From: Rossellomorea vietnamensis | GTDB taxonomy: Bacteria > Bacillota > Bacilli > Bacillales > Bacillaceae_B | Assembly (NCBI RefSeq): GCF_025398035.1 | Contig: NZ_CP104558.1 | Location: 4,412,001 to 4,476,000 of the forward strand | Length of the DNA: 64,000 bases | Direction of reading: 5' to 3' | In this document: piece by piece, positions 9,304-18,496 of the stretch | Position numbering within the stretch: position 1 is the stretch's first letter | How the letters are laid out: every line of letters starts with the position of its first letter | Translations under genes and position numbers: made by a program | The notes under the pieces: model-generated | Seen by the model: only the letters and a program-made list of their open reading frames with translations | The model's database searches: none | Told to the model about the DNA's origin: nothing

Positions 9304-10479
9304 ATGAGAGAGAAGCTTCTCCCGTTTGTGATCGGTTTACTGCCCATATTGATGGTACTGGGGAATTCCATGCTGATTCCCATTCTTCCTGATATTGAAG
9401 AAGACTTGCATTTAGGGAGCAGATGGTCAGGATTCATTTTAAGTTCTTTTACAATCCCTGCAGCTTTGGTCATACCCTTTACAGGGATATTGTCTGATCG
9501 CTATGGACGTAAACGGTTGATCGGCATTTCGCTATGGATCATGATTCTCGGGAGTATTTTGTGTATCTTCAACGGAGGGCTCATTAGCCTCTTTATGCTT
9601 GGAAGAGGACTGCAAGGTGTCGGTGCAGCAGGGACGATGCCTCTCGCAATGGCATTGATCGGTGATCTTTATCAAGGCGAGGAGCGCTCAAGGATGCTTG
9701 GTTCATTGGAGGTATTCAATGGTATTGGCAAAGTGGCAGCTCCACTTATTGGTGCCACCCTCGCCCAACTCGTTCTTTGGGATCAGTCTTTTTGGGTGTT
9801 CCCCGTGATTTCTTTCGTGATCTTAGTCGGCCTGCGACAAACAGTCGAATCAACTAAAGGTTTTCGGAAACTGGATGTGAAAGCATTCTCTGCCGTTTTT
9901 AGATCGAAGGGCAGGCTGCTGATCCCTCTCTATGTCATCGGGGGAACCGGCTTATTTTTATTATTCGGCATTCTCTTCTATCTTTCCTACCATATTGAAA
10001 ATACTTTTCATATTGATGGTTTTTTTAAAGGATTCTCGTTCATTTTTCCCCTTGGGGCGATGACGATCTGTTCGTATTGGTGCGGAAAAAGACTGAAAAC
10101 TGATGAGGAATTGGGTTGGACCTATTTGAAATGCGGGTTAATCACCATGAGCCTCCCATTAGGATTATTGATCTTTTTTTCTTCATTGGGATCACTGATG
10201 TTTTTTCTCACCATAAGCTTTGGGGGATTGGGATTGACGCTTCCAGTCATCAATACCTTCATAACGGGAAGCGTATCTGAACAAGAAAGGGGAATGGTTG
10301 TCAGCCTTTATGGTGCTGTACGTTTCGGTGGGGTGGCTTTGGGCCCTGTCGCCTTTGGGGTGTGGAGGCAGGATCCAGCACAAATGTATATCATCACATT
10401 TGGATTCACATTGATGAATATCCTCCTATTTGCCCTTTTGTCTGTGCGGAGAAAAGGGGAGGCACGTATTGAAATCTAA
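9304..10479 (+). CDS. MFS drug-exporter-like transporter
   Basis: 391-aa major facilitator superfamily protein, about 12 transmembrane segments, of the DHA1 drug:H+ antiporter type (Bmr/Tet-like). Motif A in the loop between helices 2 and 3 reads GILSDRYGRKR; GRGLQGVGAAG marks helix 4 and EVFNGIGKVAAPLIGATLAQ the motif-C-like helix 5. Substrate cannot be predicted. ATG 9304 follows AAGGAG (9289-9294) at 9 bases. It is not part of the B. subtilis order here, and is divergent from yqfZ with a 58-bp gap. Confidence 0.85.
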   Translation: MREKLLPFVIGLLPILMVLGNSMLIPILPDIEEDLHLGSRWSGFILSSFTIPAALVIPFTGILSDRYGRKRLIGISLWIMILGSILCIFNGGLISLFMLGRGLQGVGAAGTMPLAMALIGDLYQGEERSRMLGSLEVFNGIGKVAAPLIGATLAQLVLWDQSFWVFPVISFVILVGLRQTVESTKGFRKLDVKAFSAVFRSKGRLLIPLYVIGGTGLFLLFGILFYLSYHIENTFHIDGFFKGFSFIFPLGAMTICSYWCGKRLKTDEELGWTYLKCGLITMSLPLGLLIFFSSLGSLMFFLTISFGGLGLTLPVINTFITGSVSEQERGMVVSLYGAVRFGGVALGPVAFGVWRQDPAQMYIITFGFTLMNILLFALLSVRRKGEARIEI

Positions 10480-10492
10480 CAGACCTTTTGAA

Positions 10493-10524
10493 AAAGTCCC
10501 CGTTAAGTGGAAAACGGGGACTTT
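10493..10524. terminator. Bidirectional terminator
   Basis: AAAGTCCCCGTT (10493-10504) pairs with AACGGGGACTTT (10513-10524) between convergent genes. Confidence 0.85.
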
Positions 10525-10526
10525 GT

Positions 10527-11300
10527 TTATTGACGTATTTTCCTTTGAGGGATTTCTTTTACTACTAAATACAGGATGACGGTGATGACAAACCAGTCCA
10601 ATATAGGAGCAGCGGGAATCCTGGTTTGTAATAATTCAATTAGGGTAAAAAATACGGTAGAAACCGTAGAAGAATAGGCGGTGATGCGAAAGCTTTGGCG
10701 GTATGGTACATTTCGTTTCAGTACATTAGCAAAGGTAACACCGATGATGGCGAAAATGGTTATTTTCAAGAATGTCATTCCGGAGGTGAACACGTAAAGA
10801 ATGCTTAATGCCACAGGAATCAATATCCATTTCAGATCCTTGAGGGAATTCAGGATGTCGAGTAACCCATCCTCTGTGACAGTGCTATCACCAAACAACG
10901 TATAAGATGAGGATTGGACATGTCCCTGGCTGATGACCACAAAGTCATTCTTAAGGAAAGCGACCGTGTTTTCATTCCTGTCAAGGTTTCCTTCATTCAT
11001 TTGACCGGTATCATCCAAGATGATGGTCATGCCTTCTTTTTCGAGGGTCACAGGCCCGGAATTCTCAGAAGTCAAGGTGCCATCCTCGATCGAAAATGAT
11101 GGCAATTCATTATCGAGAGAATCCTTTAATGTATCAAGGGCATTGGTTGCGAACGATACAAATTGTACGGCCACAGGAATGATGGATATAAGAGCAAGTA
11201 AAAAAATGAAACGGATCGTCTTGCCAATTCCCTGGAAACGGAATTTTGCAATATCTTTTGGGGAATAGATACTTTTATACAATTGCTGAAATACATTCAT
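10527..11300 (-). CDS. yqgB: DUF1189 membrane protein YqgB
   Basis: 257-aa membrane protein of the DUF1189 family, matching B. subtilis YqgB in length and neighbourhood. One transmembrane segment near residues 30-50, an extracytoplasmic domain of about 100 residues, then three to four membrane segments (about 150-250). Function unknown. Start ATG 11300 follows AAGGAG at about 10 bases on the minus strand. Confidence 0.8.
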   Translation of the reverse strand: MNVFQQLYKSIYSPKDIAKFRFQGIGKTIRFIFLLALISIIPVAVQFVSFATNALDTLKDSLDNELPSFSIEDGTLTSENSGPVTLEKEGMTIILDDTGQMNEGNLDRNENTVAFLKNDFVVISQGHVQSSSYTLFGDSTVTEDGLLDILNSLKDLKWILIPVALSILYVFTSGMTFLKITIFAIIGVTFANVLKRNVPYRQSFRITAYSSTVSTVFFTLIELLQTRIPAAPILDWFVITVILYLVVKEIPQRKIRQ

Positions 11301-11473
11301 TTCGTTTTTTTCTCCTTTCGTGCATACCCTATCTATTTTAAGCTTGTCTTCATACTTTCATCAAGTAACTACTTCAGAAGCATTTATAATGAGTATCATT
11401 TGTAATATAAATGTAATAAAAGTCGAGTTTTATTAACCTATTGTAAATTTGGGGTAAAAAGTATTTACGTAAG

Positions 11474-11507
11474 CCCCGTTATATATTAAAAATGATATGG
11501 GGTTTTT
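11474..11507 (+). terminator. Terminator-like hairpin in the leader of the Na/Pi gene
   Basis: CCCC (11474-11477) pairs with GGGG (11499-11502) extended by weak inner pairs, and is followed by five T residues, about 40 bases before the ATG at 11546. It could act as a leaky attenuator or simply close an upstream transcript; the stem is short. Confidence 0.3.
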
Positions 11508-11545
11508 GTTGTTTAATGTCGAAAATATATGTAGGGGTTGAAAAA

Positions 11546-13174
11546 ATGGAATTAAATTGGCAGGAAATGTTGTTTCAGTTCTTTGGAGGATTAGGTATTT
11601 TCCTCTTTGGGATAAAGTATATGGGGGACGGTCTTCAGAAGTCAGCCGGTGAACGCCTCAAGGAAATACTTGATAAGTTCACGACCAATCCGTTCATGGG
11701 AGTGCTGGCAGGGGTTTTTGTTACCGTCCTGATCCAGTCGAGTAGTGGTACGACGGTTATCGTTGTCGGGCTGGTAAGCGCCGGTTTCATGACCTTGAGA
11801 CAAGCAATCGGTGTCATCATGGGTGCCAATATCGGTACGACGGTGACAGCCTTCATCATTGGTGTGGACATTGGGGAGTATGCCCTTCCGATCATTGCCG
11901 TAGGTACCATCTTGTTATTCTTCTTCAAGAATAAAAAAGTCCACAACGTTGGACAAATGATCTTTGGCTTCGGTGCCTTATTCTATGGGCTCGAATTAAT
12001 GGGTGGAGGAATGAAACCTTTACGCTCATTGGAAGCATTCCATGATTTGACCGTCAGCATGAGTGATAATCCGATTCTTGGAGTGGTAGTCGGTACATTG
12101 TTCACCGTGATTGTGCAAAGTTCATCTGCCACGATCGGTATCCTTCAGGAGCTGTACAGCTCAAACCTGGTTGACTTACAGGCAGGTCTGCCTATCTTAT
12201 TCGGGGATAACATCGGGACAACCATCACAGCGGTATTGGCTGCACTGGGTGCGTCAGTCGCTGCCAGGCGAGCTGCGGCGGTACATGTACTCTTTAACTT
12301 AATCGGAACAACCATATTCTTGATCATATTGCCGTTATTCTCAAAGTTTGTTATTTTTCTACAAACTACATTCAACCTGAATGAGCCAATGACCATTGCA
12401 TTTGCTCATGGTACTTTCAATATAACGAATACCATCATTCAATTTCCGTTCATCGCCGTATTGGCACTGATCGTAACGAAGTTGATCCCAGGTCAGGACT
12501 CTATCGTGGATTATAATTCTAAACACCTGGATCCTGTATTCATCGAACAATCTCCATCCATCGCGTTGGGTCAGGCAAAAGAAGAAGTTCTCCGCATGGG
12601 AACATTTGCCGTTAAAGGATTACAGGAAACAAATGAGTTCTTAAAGACAAAGAGCTCGAAAAATTCAGAAGCAGCTTATCAAATAGAAGGTGCCATCAAT
12701 AATCTTGATAAGAAAATCACGAACTATCTTGTTGATCTATCATCTGCTTCCCTCTCGGAATCTGAATCCGAGCGTCATTCGATCCTGATGGATACGGTTC
12801 GGGATATTGAACGCGTTGGAGATCATTTTGAAAACATTGTTGAGTTAGTTGAATACCAGCAAGCCAACAAAGTGAAAATCACCGATGATGCCATGTCCGA
12901 TCTTGAAGTCATGTTCAATTTGACGATTGAAACAGTTGAAAAAGCGATCAAGTCTCTGGATTTGAACGACACTGAAATTGCGAGAGAAGTGGCGGAGAAG
13001 GAAGACCAGATCGATAAAATGGAACGTAAGCTCCGCAAACAGCATATCCTGCGTCTGAACGAAGGGAAATGTTCGGGTCAAGCTGGTATCGTATACGTAG
13101 ATATCATCAGTAACCTGGAACGTATTGGAGATCATGCCGTCAATATTGCTGAAGCAGTATTGGGAGTAGAATAA
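11546..13174 (+). CDS. Na+/phosphate cotransporter family protein (NptA-like) with PhoU tail
   Basis: 542-aa membrane transporter predicted to couple Na+ to inorganic phosphate uptake. Two inverted copies of the Na_Pi_cotrans repeat are visible through their QSSS signatures (VLIQSSSGTT and VIVQSSSATI) and the repeated GANIGTT/GDNIGTT motifs; eight or so membrane helices cover residues 1-310. Residues about 340-540 form PhoU-like helical bundles (ERVGDHFENIVELVE, ERIGDHAVNIAEA). ATG 11546 follows AGGGG at 8 bases; the upstream ATG/TTG codons have no site. Located near the pst operon but with no Pho box seen. Confidence 0.88.
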   Translation: MELNWQEMLFQFFGGLGIFLFGIKYMGDGLQKSAGERLKEILDKFTTNPFMGVLAGVFVTVLIQSSSGTTVIVVGLVSAGFMTLRQAIGVIMGANIGTTVTAFIIGVDIGEYALPIIAVGTILLFFFKNKKVHNVGQMIFGFGALFYGLELMGGGMKPLRSLEAFHDLTVSMSDNPILGVVVGTLFTVIVQSSSATIGILQELYSSNLVDLQAGLPILFGDNIGTTITAVLAALGASVAARRAAAVHVLFNLIGTTIFLIILPLFSKFVIFLQTTFNLNEPMTIAFAHGTFNITNTIIQFPFIAVLALIVTKLIPGQDSIVDYNSKHLDPVFIEQSPSIALGQAKEEVLRMGTFAVKGLQETNEFLKTKSSKNSEAAYQIEGAINNLDKKITNYLVDLSSASLSESESERHSILMDTVRDIERVGDHFENIVELVEYQQANKVKITDDAMSDLEVMFNLTIETVEKAIKSLDLNDTEIAREVAEKEDQIDKMERKLRKQHILRLNEGKCSGQAGIVYVDIISNLERIGDHAVNIAEAVLGVE

Positions 13175-13183
13175 GTTTCTTTC

Positions 13184-13222
13184 CTGACCTCTTTGAAATT
13201 TGTCAAAGAGGTCAGTTTTTTT
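13184..13222 (+). terminator. Terminator after Na/Pi transporter gene
   Basis: CTGACCTCTTTG (13184-13195) pairs with CAAAGAGGTCAG (13204-13215), followed by seven T residues. Confidence 0.9.
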
Positions 13223-13247
13223 TATACTCAAAAGGGGGTGTTGAAAC

Positions 13248-13727
13248 GTGGACATCGTTTACTGGAGTATCATTATCATACTCATGATTTTATCCTTTGT
13301 CGGGCTTGTGTATCCGATTTTGCCGAGTGTCGTTTTCTTAATGGGCAGCTTTCTTTTGTATGGGGTGTTTTTCAGCTTTGAACCATTCAGCTGGTTGTTC
13401 TGGACGATACAGATTCTGTTTGTCGCCCTCTTATTCGGTGCCGATTATATGGCGAACCTGATCGGTGTCAAAAAGTTCGGAGGCTCGAAAGCAGGAATAT
13501 GGGGAAGCACGATCGGACTGCTCATCGGTCCATTCGTCATCCCTGTCATAGGAATACTCATCGGACCTTTCCTCGGAGCCGTCATAGGAGAATGGATCGT
13601 TCATCGATCCAATCTGAAAACAGCAGTTAAAGTGGGAATAGGATCCGTCATAGGCTTCATCTCAAGCGTATTCACAAAAGGGTTCATTCAAATCGTCATG
13701 ACCGTTTATTTCTTTATGGTCGTGTGA
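13248..13727 (+). CDS. yqgC: DUF456 membrane protein YqgC
   Basis: 159-aa hydrophobic protein of the DUF456 family with about four to five membrane segments and the family glycine-rich motif (GIWGSTIGLLIGPFVIPVIGILIGPFLGAVIGE). Same place before sodA as B. subtilis yqgC. Start is GTG 13248 with AAGGGGG (13232-13239) upstream. Function unknown. Confidence 0.82.
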   Translation: MDIVYWSIIIILMILSFVGLVYPILPSVVFLMGSFLLYGVFFSFEPFSWLFWTIQILFVALLFGADYMANLIGVKKFGGSKAGIWGSTIGLLIGPFVIPVIGILIGPFLGAVIGEWIVHRSNLKTAVKVGIGSVIGFISSVFTKGFIQIVMTVYFFMVV

Positions 13728-13922
13728 AGGGACTCACCACTATTTGAGACAGTCTACATTACATGAAATATATTTAATGTTTATTGGGCATTTTATCCTT
13801 GTAAGAAAAAAGTGAGAGATTGAAGGCAAAATATTTGAACAGATATAGTAGTTTTGGTAATCTTATACTGAAACGGCCTGAATATAGCTATTCAGGAAAC
13901 TATACATAGGGAGGAATTTATA

Positions 13923-14531
13923 ATGGCTTACGAATTACCGCAATTACCTTACGCATATGATGCATTAGAACCTCATATCGACAAGGAAACAATGAACATC
14001 CACCACACTAAACACCATAACGCATATGTGACGAAAGTAAATGATGCACTTCAAGGACACGACGATTTATTAAGCAAATCCATTGAAGATCTTGTTTCTA
14101 ACTTAGACGCTGTTCCTGAAGGTGCTCGTACGGCAGTTCGCAATAATGGTGGCGGCCACGCTAACCACTCTCTATTCTGGACGGTATTATCTCCGAATGG
14201 TGGAGGCGCTCCATCTGGAGAGTTAGCAGATGCCATCTCTTCCAAATTCGGAAGCTTCGATTCATTCAAAGAAGAATTCGCTAATGCTGCTGCAACACGC
14301 TTCGGCTCAGGCTGGGCTTGGCTTGTAGTGAATAACGGTGAATTGGAAGTAACAAGCACACCAAACCAGGACAGTCCTTTAATGGAAGGGAAAACGCCTG
14401 TTTTAGGTCTAGATGTTTGGGAGCATGCTTACTACCTGAACTATCAAAACCGTCGTCCTGATTACATCAGTTCATTCTGGAACGTTGTAAACTGGGATGA
14501 AGTAGCGAAGCGTTATTCAGCTGCTAAGTAA
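13923..14531 (+). CDS. sodA: Manganese superoxide dismutase
   Basis: 202-aa cytosolic Mn/Fe superoxide dismutase that disproportionates superoxide. Metal ligands are visible: His in [10 protein letters not shown] (about residues 27-32), His in NHSLFW (about 82), and Asp and His in DVWEHAYYL (about 164-168). GGxxxxHSLFW and the GSGWAWL motif fit the Mn type. Ribosome site GGGAGGAA precedes ATG 13923. Codon use is highly biased, as expected of an abundant protein. Confidence 0.97.
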   Translation: MAYELPQLPYAYDALEPHIDKETMNIHHTKHHNAYVTKVNDALQGHDDLLSKSIEDLVSNLDAVPEGARTAVRNNGGGHANHSLFWTVLSPNGGGAPSGELADAISSKFGSFDSFKEEFANAAATRFGSGWAWLVVNNGELEVTSTPNQDSPLMEGKTPVLGLDVWEHAYYLNYQNRRPDYISSFWNVVNWDEVAKRYSAAK

Positions 14532-14547
14532 TTTTATCAATAAGGTA

Positions 14548-14580
14548 AGAGAGGTTCTTTCAGGAACCTCTCTTTTTTTT
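14548..14580 (+). terminator. Terminator after sodA
   Basis: AGAGAGGTTC (14548-14557) pairs with GAACCTCTCT (14564-14573), followed by eight T residues. Confidence 0.9.
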
Positions 14581-14637
14581 GTATAAGTTCCTTCCCTTTT
14601 TCACAAGATAGGGGTACGTTAAAGGGGAGTTTTACAC

Positions 14638-15852
14638 ATGAGCAGCTTTAAAAGAATATTAGGTGACATTGATTTAACGAAAGATCTGACTTTGCTCCTG
14701 TTGATTGGGGGATTGTACTCCTTGAGTATCGCCCTCTCGAACACTTTTGTGAACATATACTTATGGAAACAGTCAGGTGAATTCATTGATTTGGGTGTCT
14801 ATAATTTAACCGTTGTCATCTTTCAGCCCCTGACATTTATTTTAGCTGGAAGGTTGGCAAAGAAAGTGGACCGGGTGATTGTATTACGCTTCGGTGTTAT
14901 TTTTTTGGCTCTCTTTTACATATCCGTTTTGGCATTCGGAGAATCGGCAGAAGATTATCTTGTCGTGTTGGGAGCGTTACTTGGAATCGGCTATGGATTC
15001 TACTGGTTAGCCTTCAATGTGTTGACCTTCGAAATCACAGAACCAGAAACGAGGGATTTCTTCAATGGCTTCCTCGGCACTCTGACGTCCGCCGGGGGGA
15101 TGATCGGACCGATCCTCGCCGGTTTCATCATTTCAAGGTTTGCTTCCTTCAAGGGGTATACCATTGTATTCGGAATCTCTCTGTTCCTTTTTTTCCTCGC
15201 GGTTATTATGAGCTTCTTCCTTAAGAGGAGGCCGGCATCCGGGCGCTACCTTTTCCTTAGGATCCTCGAGGAAAGAAAGCACAACCACAATTGGCGCTCC
15301 ATCACCAATGCCCACTTTTTCCAGGGACTGAGGGAAGGAACCTTCATCTTTATCATATCGGTGTTTGTATTCATCAGTACGGGAAGTGAATTTGCCATCG
15401 GTACCTTTGGTTTGATCAACTCAGGCATTGCCTTTGTGGGCTATTATGTCGCTTCCAGGGTCATAAAGAAACAATTGAGGAAACGCGCCATCCTACTAGG
15501 TGGTATCCTTCTTTATCTGGCCATATTCCTGATCGTATTTGATGTCACGTATACGAAATTATTGCTTTATGCAGGTGTCATTGCCATTGCCTATCCCATC
15601 TTGTTGGTCCCCTATATCTCTATGACATACGATGTGATCGGTACGGGATGGAACGCAGCTGAAATGAGAATCGAGTATATAGTCGTAAGGGAAATCTTCT
15701 TGAACCTGGGAAGGATCGTCTCAGTCCTTGCTTTCATTGTGGCCGTGACTTTCTTTAATCAGGAAGAGAGCATCCCGATACTTCTATTGATACTTGGGGC
15801 AGGACATACCCTGATTTACTTATTTGTACGGAAAGTCGTGCTGCCTTTATAA
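14638..15852 (+). CDS. yqgE: MFS transporter YqgE
   Basis: 404-aa major facilitator protein with about 12 transmembrane segments. Order sodA-yqgE-pbpA equals B. subtilis, and the N-terminus and helix 4-5 region (GIGYGFYWLAFNVLTFEITE) fit YqgE. No substrate can be predicted from the sequence. Starts at ATG 14638 after AAAGGGGAG at 8 bases. Confidence 0.82.
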   Translation: MSSFKRILGDIDLTKDLTLLLLIGGLYSLSIALSNTFVNIYLWKQSGEFIDLGVYNLTVVIFQPLTFILAGRLAKKVDRVIVLRFGVIFLALFYISVLAFGESAEDYLVVLGALLGIGYGFYWLAFNVLTFEITEPETRDFFNGFLGTLTSAGGMIGPILAGFIISRFASFKGYTIVFGISLFLFFLAVIMSFFLKRRPASGRYLFLRILEERKHNHNWRSITNAHFFQGLREGTFIFIISVFVFISTGSEFAIGTFGLINSGIAFVGYYVASRVIKKQLRKRAILLGGILLYLAIFLIVFDVTYTKLLLYAGVIAIAYPILLVPYISMTYDVIGTGWNAAEMRIEYIVVREIFLNLGRIVSVLAFIVAVTFFNQEESIPILLLILGAGHTLIYLFVRKVVLPL

Positions 15853-15864
15853 GGGACTTACTAC

Positions 15865-15891
15865 AAAGAGAGGGAAAGATTTCCTCTCTTT
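15865..15891 (+). terminator. Stem-loop after yqgE
   Basis: AAAGAGAGG...CCTCTCTTT stem (15865-15873 with 15883-15891) without a long T run; probable terminator between yqgE and pbpA. Confidence 0.55.
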
Positions 15892-15944
15892 ACTTATGGC
15901 TAGATTATCCCTGCAATTTTCTATAAAATAAGGGGAGGGTAAAG

Positions 15945-16019
15945 ATGATTCTGTTCCCTCCTTGTTTGATATCCAATCAACCAGGGACGAAACAAGGGCA
16001 GAGAGAGATTTTTACATAA
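15945..16019 (+). CDS. Possible 24-codon leader peptide upstream of pbpA
   Basis: An ATG at 15945 follows a strong ribosome site (AGGGGAGGG, about 15930-15938) and opens a 24-codon frame (begins MILFPPCLIS) that ends at TAA 16017-16019, just before the pbpA ribosome site. It is out of frame with pbpA. It may translationally couple to pbpA or be spurious; there is no protein-family support. Confidence 0.3.
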   Translation: MILFPPCLISNQPGTKQGQREIFT

Positions 16020-16036
16020 AGGAAGGGCTGGAAGAC

Positions 16037-18208
16037 TTGAAAAAAAATAAGAGAAAAAGAAAGACGCATGTTCCCGTCAGGATGAATCTGCTGTTTTTTG
16101 CTGTGTTCTTATTATTTTCCCTTCTTGTACTTAGACTTGGACTTGTTCAGATCGTGAATGGGGAAAGCTATAAAAAAGAAGTGGAAAGAACCGAAGACGT
16201 CGTGGTCAATACTGGTGTGCCACGCGGGAAAATGTATGACCGTTATGGGAATGTGATCGTCGATAATATTCCGCTGAATGCCATTACGTATACACGGGCC
16301 AATAATACAAAGATCGATGAAATGATCGAAGTCGCGTCCAGGCTATCCCGGTTCATCGAAAAAGATACAGGGGACGTGACAGAGCGGGACAAAAAGGATT
16401 ATTGGATCATCAAGCATCCTGAAGCAGCCGATGCAAAAGTTTCGGACGGGGAAATCAAAAAGCTCCAAAGCAATGAAGAACTGTCTGAAGATGACGTAAA
16501 TAAAAAAGTGTATCAAATGAGACTCGACCGGATTACCGAGAAAGAACTGAATTCCCTCACTGAAAATGACCTTGAAATCATCGCCATTTATCGTGAGTTC
16601 TCCAGTGGCTATGCGCTGAATCCGCAGATTGTGAAGAATGAAGGAGTCACTCCGGAGGAATTCGCAACGGTCAGTGAGCATCTGAGTGAACTTCCAGGTG
16701 TCAACACGACGACAGATTGGAAGCGTTCCTACGTATTTGATGATACGTTACGGACGATTTTGGGGAACGTGTCCTCATCAAGGGAAGGACTGCCAAAGAA
16801 CTTGGTGGATTCCTATTTAGCTCAGGATTATAACCGGAATGATCGCGTAGGTAAGAGCTATGTAGAACTTGAATATGAAGATGTTCTCCAAGGACAAAAG
16901 GAACAGATCAAGAACGTAACCAAAGGCGGAAGTGTGCTCGAGTCCGTCCTTGTTCAACAAGGACAGAGAGGTAAGGATATCGTCCTTACCATCGATATGG
17001 AACTTCAGCGGGAAGTCGAAAAAATAATCGAAGAAGAATTAAGCAAACAGATTGTCCACCGGGACGCATCTCCAGATCTCGACCGGGCATATGTCGTCAT
17101 GATTGACCCGAATACCGGGGAGATCCTGGCCATGGCAGGTAAACAATATGTCAAGAATCCTGAAACGGGCAAGTACGAAATGCGGGATGCTGCACTAGGG
17201 ACCTTTACATCTTCCTATGAAGTAGGTTCCGTTGTGAAGGGCGCTACGGTATTAACAGGATATATGACCGGTAAATTGACTCCGGGGGAGGTTTTGATTG
17301 ATGAACCATTGAGAATCAAAGGGACTAATCCAAAAACATCCTGGTTCAATAAATACCAGCAAATCCCGATGACCGATTTATATGCACTGGAGAAGTCCTC
17401 CAACGCTTACATGTGGAAGGTTGCCTTGAAAATTGCCGGGGGCCGATATGTACCGAATGAGCCGATTGTGAACAACCCGGCAGCGTTCGATGTGTTCAGG
17501 AATCACTACGCTCAATTTGGTTTAGGTGTCCCGACAGGCATCGACCTGCCTGGTGAATCGGCCGGTCTTACAGGAACCAAGACAGATCCCGGTTTCTTAC
17601 TTGACCTCGCGATCGGACAGTTTGATACGTACACCACCATGCAGCTGGCACAATATGTTTCTACCATCGCGAACGATGGTTACCGAGTACAGCCACATAT
17701 TATGAAGGAAATAAGAGAACCGACCAATGAAAAGGAAAGCCTCGGTCCCATCTTGTTCGAGAAAGAGACGAATGTACTGAATCGAATCGATGCGACGCAG
17801 GAACAGATTGAACATGTACAAAAAGGTTTCTACCGTGTTTATCATAACCCTGAAGGAACGGGTTACTTATTTCACGACGCACCGTATAATGCAGCAGGTA
17901 AATCCGGTACAGCCGAGACATATATTGACGGGGAACTGAGTTATAACACCACATTGATCGGATATGCGCCTTATAATAATCCTGAGGTGGCGTATGCGAC
18001 TGTGGTGCCCGCCTCTCATATCCAGGCAAGCGGCGTGGCCGATCCATATGTGAATAAGTACATCTCAAGACGGGTGATGGATAAGTACTTTGAATTAAAG
18101 AAGAAGCGTGCCGAAGAAGAGAAGGATCCTACTTCCGTAAACAAGAAAGTCGAGAATGCGGAAGAGGCAGAAGAGCAGATGCAGAAGGAAAGAGAACAGA
18201 ATAACTGA
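16037..18208 (+). CDS. pbpA: Penicillin-binding protein 2A (transpeptidase)
   Basis: Class B penicillin-binding protein that cross-links peptidoglycan during cell elongation and spore outgrowth. A basic cytosolic N-terminus (MKKNKRKRKT) and one transmembrane anchor (about residues 15-38) precede a dimerisation domain and the transpeptidase domain. Active-site motifs: SVVK with catalytic Ser398, SSN (about 455), and KSGT (about 625). The C-terminus is charged (EEAEEQMQKEREQNN). I chose TTG 16037 because AAGGAAGGG lies upstream and the N-terminus then matches PbpA; an upstream in-frame TTG at 15962 would give 748 aa but lacks a site. Confidence 0.9.
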   Translation: MKKNKRKRKTHVPVRMNLLFFAVFLLFSLLVLRLGLVQIVNGESYKKEVERTEDVVVNTGVPRGKMYDRYGNVIVDNIPLNAITYTRANNTKIDEMIEVASRLSRFIEKDTGDVTERDKKDYWIIKHPEAADAKVSDGEIKKLQSNEELSEDDVNKKVYQMRLDRITEKELNSLTENDLEIIAIYREFSSGYALNPQIVKNEGVTPEEFATVSEHLSELPGVNTTTDWKRSYVFDDTLRTILGNVSSSREGLPKNLVDSYLAQDYNRNDRVGKSYVELEYEDVLQGQKEQIKNVTKGGSVLESVLVQQGQRGKDIVLTIDMELQREVEKIIEEELSKQIVHRDASPDLDRAYVVMIDPNTGEILAMAGKQYVKNPETGKYEMRDAALGTFTSSYEVGSVVKGATVLTGYMTGKLTPGEVLIDEPLRIKGTNPKTSWFNKYQQIPMTDLYALEKSSNAYMWKVALKIAGGRYVPNEPIVNNPAAFDVFRNHYAQFGLGVPTGIDLPGESAGLTGTKTDPGFLLDLAIGQFDTYTTMQLAQYVSTIANDGYRVQPHIMKEIREPTNEKESLGPILFEKETNVLNRIDATQEQIEHVQKGFYRVYHNPEGTGYLFHDAPYNAAGKSGTAETYIDGELSYNTTLIGYAPYNNPEVAYATVVPASHIQASGVADPYVNKYISRRVMDKYFELKKKRAEEEKDPTSVNKKVENAEEAEEQMQKEREQNN

Positions 18209-18214
18209 TGTAAC

Positions 18215-18256
18215 AAGCTGATTCATGGGAAAATGGTGCCATGAATCAGCTTTTTT
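18215..18256 (+). terminator. Terminator after pbpA
   Basis: AAGCTGATTCATGG (18215-18228) pairs perfectly with CCATGAATCAGCTT (18239-18252), followed by T residues. Confidence 0.92.
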
Positions 18257-18396
18257 CATTGTGAATCATAACATCAATCCATGAAAAAAAAGCATTTTTT
18301 TAAGAACGTACATAATTTATCAAACATTGCTCAATACTAGTATTAATAAGGGTTTAAAGCATTTATGAACCGCGGAATCATAAAAAAAATGTCGAA

Positions 18397-18447
18397 TTTA
18401 CAAAACCTTTACAATCGATTAAAACACAATTAACACTCATCTATTAA
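18397..18447 (+). promoter_or_regulatory. Pho box and promoter of the pst operon
   Basis: Four TT(T/A)ACA-like hexamers are spaced exactly 11 bases apart: TTTACA 18397, TTTACA 18408, TTAAAA 18419, TTAACA 18430. This is the PhoP-binding direct-repeat pattern (TTAACA-N5) of B. subtilis Pho promoters. A TATTAAT at 18442-18447 is the likely -10. pstS follows at 18497, so phosphate starvation should activate the operon through phosphorylated PhoP. Confidence 0.85.
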
Positions 18448-18496
18448 TCTAGTACTCGTAGGACAAAACAACCAATATCTTAGGGGGAATTAAAGA

